Position numbers and translations under genes: made by a program
Shown: positions 6,174 to 8,997 of the stretch, in pieces
How positions within the stretch are numbered: the first letter of the stretch is position 1
Layout: each line of letters starts with the position of its first letter
Origin: an uncultured bacterium
GTDB taxonomy: Bacteria; Bacteroidota; Bacteroidia; Chitinophagales; CAIODY01
Assembly: GCA_903871715.1 (NCBI GenBank)
Contig: CAIQHW010000521.1
Span: 1-8,997, forward strand
DNA length: 8,997 nucleotides
Reading direction: 5' to 3'
The notes under the pieces: model-generated
The model's database searches: none
The model's input: the letters and a program-made list of their open reading frames with translations, nothing else
What the model was told of the DNA's origin: nothing

Positions 6174-7253
6174 TTAAAATTGATAATTAATGTTTGCGTT
6201 GATTACATTTTTTATTGGCACTTGTATACCATTGTATTTTTGATAAGCCTGCAAGCCATATTCAACGCTAATTTTCATGGCTTTGTTTTTATTAAGCTGA
6301 ATGGGCAATGATGTGCCCACAAAACATCGAAGTGTGGTGCCTCCATAATTCATAGTGTTTGCTGCCGGTTCATTAAATGCATAAATAGAAGCATCAGCAC
6401 CAGTAATTTTTCCTGCACTTGATGCCTCTATTCTTACCGATGGATTTAACCATTTGCAAATAGAAAAAGCACTCCAAACATTCATGATTGCTGTGTTTCC
6501 AAGCCGATAATGATTGCTGTTGGATGATGTTTTGATGGAAGAATTAAATTGAGCGCCAACGGCAAATTTATTTTGCTGAAACTTATAACTCAACCCTGGC
6601 AATACATCCAGCGTTCCAGTGCCTAATTGCATCATGTAAGTCAAATTAGAATTAGGATAAAAAACATCATCGCTTTTTCCTTTTTGATTGATGCTACCAG
6701 TTGGTAAATTCAATCCACCAATGGCAATCAATTCGCTGTTTCCATCATTCAGCAATGCATACATAGCGTACAATTGTGCATCGCCAAAACCTTTACTCAT
6801 CATGTTTGGCATCGTGCCATCGCTACCCATCATTTCCATGCCGGGCATATTCATAGCTGTTGTTGGAAGCATTTGCATGTTCATTGAATTGCTGTTGTAA
6901 TTCAACATACCCATCACAGTTAATTTATCTGAAATGCCATACATGCCCATCCACATGTGCATCTGCATTTGCATTTTGGTTGATGCAGCGATGTAAGTCT
7001 TGAAAACCTCATTGGTGCTGCTATTTGATAAACCATTCACCAATCCATTCATGTTCATTTGCATAAAATTGTAAGCCAACATCCACTCCCCTTTTTTGTG
7101 CACATGACTAAACATAATGCCTGCTGGTGCTAAATTTTTTGAGCAACAACAATTGCTGGTGCAAGTGAATGTGCTATCGGAAGCAGCATTCGACGTATGT
7201 TGTAGCAAAGTGAAACATATCACGATGCCCAACATCAACCTATTTTTTTTCAT
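6174..7253 (-). CDS. Met-rich outer-membrane beta-barrel protein, copper-locus transporter type
   Basis: A 359-residue exported protein with a signal peptide at 1-23 (core LGIVICFTLLQ, cleavage near SNA). The mature start carries a Cys cluster, C31, C35, C36 and C37. The body alternates short beta-strands and turns and ends in an aromatic residue (NINYQF), as outer-membrane barrels do. The length and pattern, for example AGIMFSHVHKKGEWMLAY (44-61), KGFGDAQLYAMYAL (154-167), GGLNLPTGSI (179-188) and LGTGTLDVLPGLSYKF (210-225), fit the transporter family related to the phenol-degradation MetA barrels often found with copper genes. There are 32 Met in total, 25 of them between residues 47 and 164, in runs such as MQMNMNG (64-70), MQMQMHMWMGM (94-104) and MNMPGMEMMG (134-143). 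Such Met runs resemble copper-binding Met motifs. Upstream is the small Cys protein (78-nt gap); 13 nt downstream is the MbnP-like gene. A copper uptake or sequestration role is inferred. Confidence 0.8.
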   Translation of the reverse strand: MKKNRLMLGIVICFTLLQHTSNAASDSTFTCTSNCCCSKNLAPAGIMFSHVHKKGEWMLAYNFMQMNMNGLVNGLSNSSTNEVFKTYIAASTKMQMQMHMWMGMYGISDKLTVMGMLNYNSNSMNMQMLPTTAMNMPGMEMMGSDGTMPNMMSKGFGDAQLYAMYALLNDGNSELIAIGGLNLPTGSINQKGKSDDVFYPNSNLTYMMQLGTGTLDVLPGLSYKFQQNKFAVGAQFNSSIKTSSNSNHYRLGNTAIMNVWSAFSICKWLNPSVRIEASSAGKITGADASIYAFNEPAANTMNYGGTTLRCFVGTSLPIQLNKNKAMKISVEYGLQAYQKYNGIQVPIKNVINANINYQF

Positions 7254-7331
7254 TTTGAAATGATTTGTTGATTTGAAATAAATGATTGTAGCATTTTAAT
7301 GAAATGCTTTTGTGTAAATCAGTAAATCAAA

Positions 7332-7700
7332 TTAACAACATGGCGGATGGAAAATTCCTTTGGAATATAGCAATAGAACGGAATTAGAAGCAATTGGAAA
7401 TTGCAATTCAAAGTTTTTATTCAAATCAATTTTGAAATCAGATTTTTTTTCGCAAAATAATTCTTCCAATTTTTCTTTTGAATTAGTTGGATTTGGTGCT
7501 TTTTCGTTTTTGTCTTCTTCATTTAATCGCTTTTTCAACTGACATCTTCCTGCGCAACAGCTACCTTTGACGTTGCGTTTTTCGCAAAGCGTTTTGGCAA
7601 TAGTTTGTTGATGCAAATTAAAATTTACAATGATGAGCATCTTTGTAAAACTTTGCATCATCACTGCCACAGCAATCAATATGAGTAGAAAATGTTTCAA
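7332..7700 (-). CDS. Small Cys-rich membrane-anchored protein ending in HPPCC
   Basis: A 122-residue protein with a long N-terminal hydrophobic segment (residues 3 to about 27), a central Cys motif and a charged Lys/Glu linker (56-88). The Cys residues are C39, C48, C49, C53, C83, C121 and C122. The centre reads C-E-K-R then CCAGRCQLKKRLNEE (48-62), and the end reads IFHPPCC (116-122). Bacteroidetes have uncharacterised small proteins of this design (an I-A-K-x-L-C-E stretch, a C-x-G-x-C-x-L-K-K motif, a C-terminal H-P-P) close to copper-related genes. That is recollection, not a search result. It probably acts at the envelope as a metal or thiol protein. The start is TTG at 7700: an in-frame TAG lies 18 nt upstream, and the first ATG (residue 14) would remove half of the membrane segment. 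It is the first gene of the putative copper operon. Confidence 0.72.
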   Translation of the reverse strand: MKHFLLILIAVAVMMQSFTKMLIIVNFNLHQQTIAKTLCEKRNVKGSCCAGRCQLKKRLNEEDKNEKAPNPTNSKEKLEELFCEKKSDFKIDLNKNFELQFPIASNSVLLLYSKGIFHPPCC

Positions 7701-7710
7701 AATTATTTTA

Positions 7711-7741
7711 CAAAACTAAAGCAATTGCAGCAATATTCAAT
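7711..7741 (-). promoter_or_regulatory. Bacteroidetes-type promoter for the copper-type operon
   Basis: On the minus strand, ATTG (7741-7738) is separated by exactly 19 nt from TAGTTTTG (7718-7711). This matches the Bacteroidetes sigma-ABfr consensus TTTG-N19-TAnnTTTG at every defined position except one T of the first box. It sits in the 65-nt spacer between the divergent small Cys protein and flavoprotein genes. Transcription would begin only a few bases before the TTG at 7700, giving an almost leaderless mRNA, or a leader of about 45 nt if the ATG at 7661 is used. No operator repeat for a copper regulator is evident. Confidence 0.45.
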
Positions 7742-7765
7742 AATAAAAATCAGTAGAAAATAAAC

Positions 7766-8986
7766 ATGAAAACTATCGTAATCATTGGTGGCGGTGCGGC
7801 TGGGATGTTTGCTGCCATCAATACTGCAAGGCTTTCTAATGGCAATTCAAAAATTATTTTGTTAGAAAAATCTTCTTCGCTTTTAAGCAAAGTAAAAGTG
7901 AGTGGCGGCGGCAGATGCAATGTTACGCATCAATGTTTTGAGGTGAATGATTTGGTGAAAAATTATCCACGAGGCGAAAAAGAATTGAAAGGTCCTTTTC
8001 ATTTTTTCAATCCCAAAAACACCATTGAATGGTTTGAAGAAAGAGGCGTAAAACTGAAAGCAGAAGCCGATGGCAGAATGTTTCCCATCACCGATTCGTC
8101 GCAAACTATTATGGATTGTTTGTTGAAAGAAGCAAACAAATTTGGTGTAGCAATCAAAACAAATTATTCGGTAAATGCCATTTCAAAAACTGAAAATGGT
8201 TTTGAAATTGAAAATCAATTTCATGAAAAAATTGTAGCAGAAAAATTATTGATTGCCACTGGTGGCAATTCGCAAGGCATCATTTTACAGCAATTAAAAA
8301 ACTGGCAACACACTATTCAACCCTTAATTCCATCGCTGTTTACCTTTCTTATTCCACAGCCCGAAATAGTTGACTTATCAGGCATTTCCATTCCATTGGT
8401 CGAAATTATTTTACCCAAAAATAATTTCAAAATGAAAGGCGCTTTGTTGTTTACCCATTGGGGATTAAGCGGACCAGCAGTTTTAAAAACATCAGCATTT
8501 GCAGCCAAAACATTATTTGAAAGTGGTTATAAATTTTTAGTGCAAATAAATTTTGTACCCCAATTTTCTATGGCACAAGTAAAAGAAATTTTACAACAAC
8601 AAACGGTGAATGCAAGCCGACAAAAGGTTTGCAGCCATGTGTTGTTTGATTTACCCAAACGGGTTTGGCAAATGTTGGTATCAAAATCAGACATCAACGA
8701 CAAACAAAATTGGGCTGATATAAATAAACTGCAAAAAGAAAAACTGTTGAAATGCTTAACCGCATTAGATTTGCAAACCATTGGCAAATCAACTTTTAAA
8801 GAAGAATTTGTAACCTGCGGTGGTGTTACCTTATCCGAAATCAATTTTAAAACGATGGAAAGCAAGCTAGTTAAAAATTTATTTTTCGCTGGCGAAATTA
8901 TGGATGTAGATGGCATCACTGGCGGATTTAATTTTCAAAATGCTTGGACAACCGCCATGATTGCAGCTCATGCTATGGTAAAATAA
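7766..8986 (+). CDS. YhiN/HI0933-family FAD-dependent oxidoreductase
   Basis: A 406-residue soluble flavoprotein of the HI0933/YhiN family (also called the aminoacetone oxidase family), of usual length. The N-terminal dinucleotide-binding fold shows IVIIGGGAAGMFAAINTAR (4-22) with the G-x-G-x-x-G pattern, an acidic E34 closing the second strand (ILLEKS), and the family hallmark VSGGGRCNVTH (45-55). Further on are ADGRMFPITDSSQ (101-113), the internal LLIATGGNSQG (161-171), LLFTHWGLSGPAVL (227-240), TCGGVTLSEI (350-359) and the C-terminal FAD-binding block LFFAGEIMDVDGITGGFNFQ (372-391). The FAD fold is clear; the physiological substrate of this family is poorly known. It starts at ATG 7766 with an A-rich leader and is read away from the copper-type genes. 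No TAnnTTTG promoter is seen on its own strand. Linkage to the copper locus is only positional. Confidence 0.95.
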   Translation: MKTIVIIGGGAAGMFAAINTARLSNGNSKIILLEKSSSLLSKVKVSGGGRCNVTHQCFEVNDLVKNYPRGEKELKGPFHFFNPKNTIEWFEERGVKLKAEADGRMFPITDSSQTIMDCLLKEANKFGVAIKTNYSVNAISKTENGFEIENQFHEKIVAEKLLIATGGNSQGIILQQLKNWQHTIQPLIPSLFTFLIPQPEIVDLSGISIPLVEIILPKNNFKMKGALLFTHWGLSGPAVLKTSAFAAKTLFESGYKFLVQINFVPQFSMAQVKEILQQQTVNASRQKVCSHVLFDLPKRVWQMLVSKSDINDKQNWADINKLQKEKLLKCLTALDLQTIGKSTFKEEFVTCGGVTLSEINFKTMESKLVKNLFFAGEIMDVDGITGGFNFQNAWTTAMIAAHAMVK

Positions 8987-8997
8987 TTTTGCTCAAA

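Noticed and set aside
6688..6900. Plus-strand open frame rich in Pro/Ile opposite the Met-rich barrel
   Set aside because: Its composition is the antisense image of the Met codons (CAT/ATG) of the real gene.
7290..7308. Hairpin between the HPPCC and barrel genes (7-bp stem AGCATTT/AAATGCT, 5-nt loop)
   Set aside because: The stem is short and AT-rich, with no U run on the minus strand, so it is too weak to call a terminator or attenuator.

Overview
The window is AT-rich, with features typical of Bacteroidetes (Bacteroidota, plausibly a Chitinophagales-like lineage). It has lipoproteins with Ser-Cys-Lys-Lys lipoboxes, a secreted multi-PKD protein, A-rich rather than Shine-Dalgarno-like leaders, and one good match to the Bacteroidetes TTG-N19-TAnnTTTG promoter. 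The taxonomic guess is inference from gene families and signals.

Left part (1-2804, + strand): the tail of an unidentified membrane protein is followed by three closely spaced genes. These are an M20D-family metal-dependent amidohydrolase (TTG start), a WecA/TagO/MraY-superfamily polyprenyl-phosphate sugar-1-phosphate transferase that would start lipid-linked glycan synthesis, and a FluC/CrcB fluoride channel only 2 nt further on. A strong 14-bp hairpin at 2843-2877, with T and A runs on both sides, closes this run and also serves the opposing genes.

Middle part (2901-7741, - strand): read from right to left, the first three genes look like a copper-handling locus. A small Cys-rich membrane-anchored protein ending in HPPCC comes first. 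It is followed by a strikingly Met-rich outer-membrane beta-barrel protein with a Cys cluster at its mature N-terminus, and then by an MbnP-like lipoprotein. A plausible promoter precedes the small protein, and a perfect palindrome directly follows the MbnP-like gene. Further on are a PKD-domain secreted protein, whose signal peptide appears to be cut off by the obvious ATG start, and a Bacteroidetes lipoprotein of unknown function with an internal repeat.

Right end (7766-8986, + strand): a YhiN/HI0933-family FAD-dependent oxidoreductase, divergent from the copper-type locus across a 65-nt spacer.

No RNA genes, CRISPR arrays, insertion sequences, phage genes or integration sites were seen. 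The best candidate for an under-described system is the small Cys protein / Met-rich barrel / MbnP-like set. Its parts resemble known copper-associated families, but the MbnH-type haem enzyme partner is not in the window.
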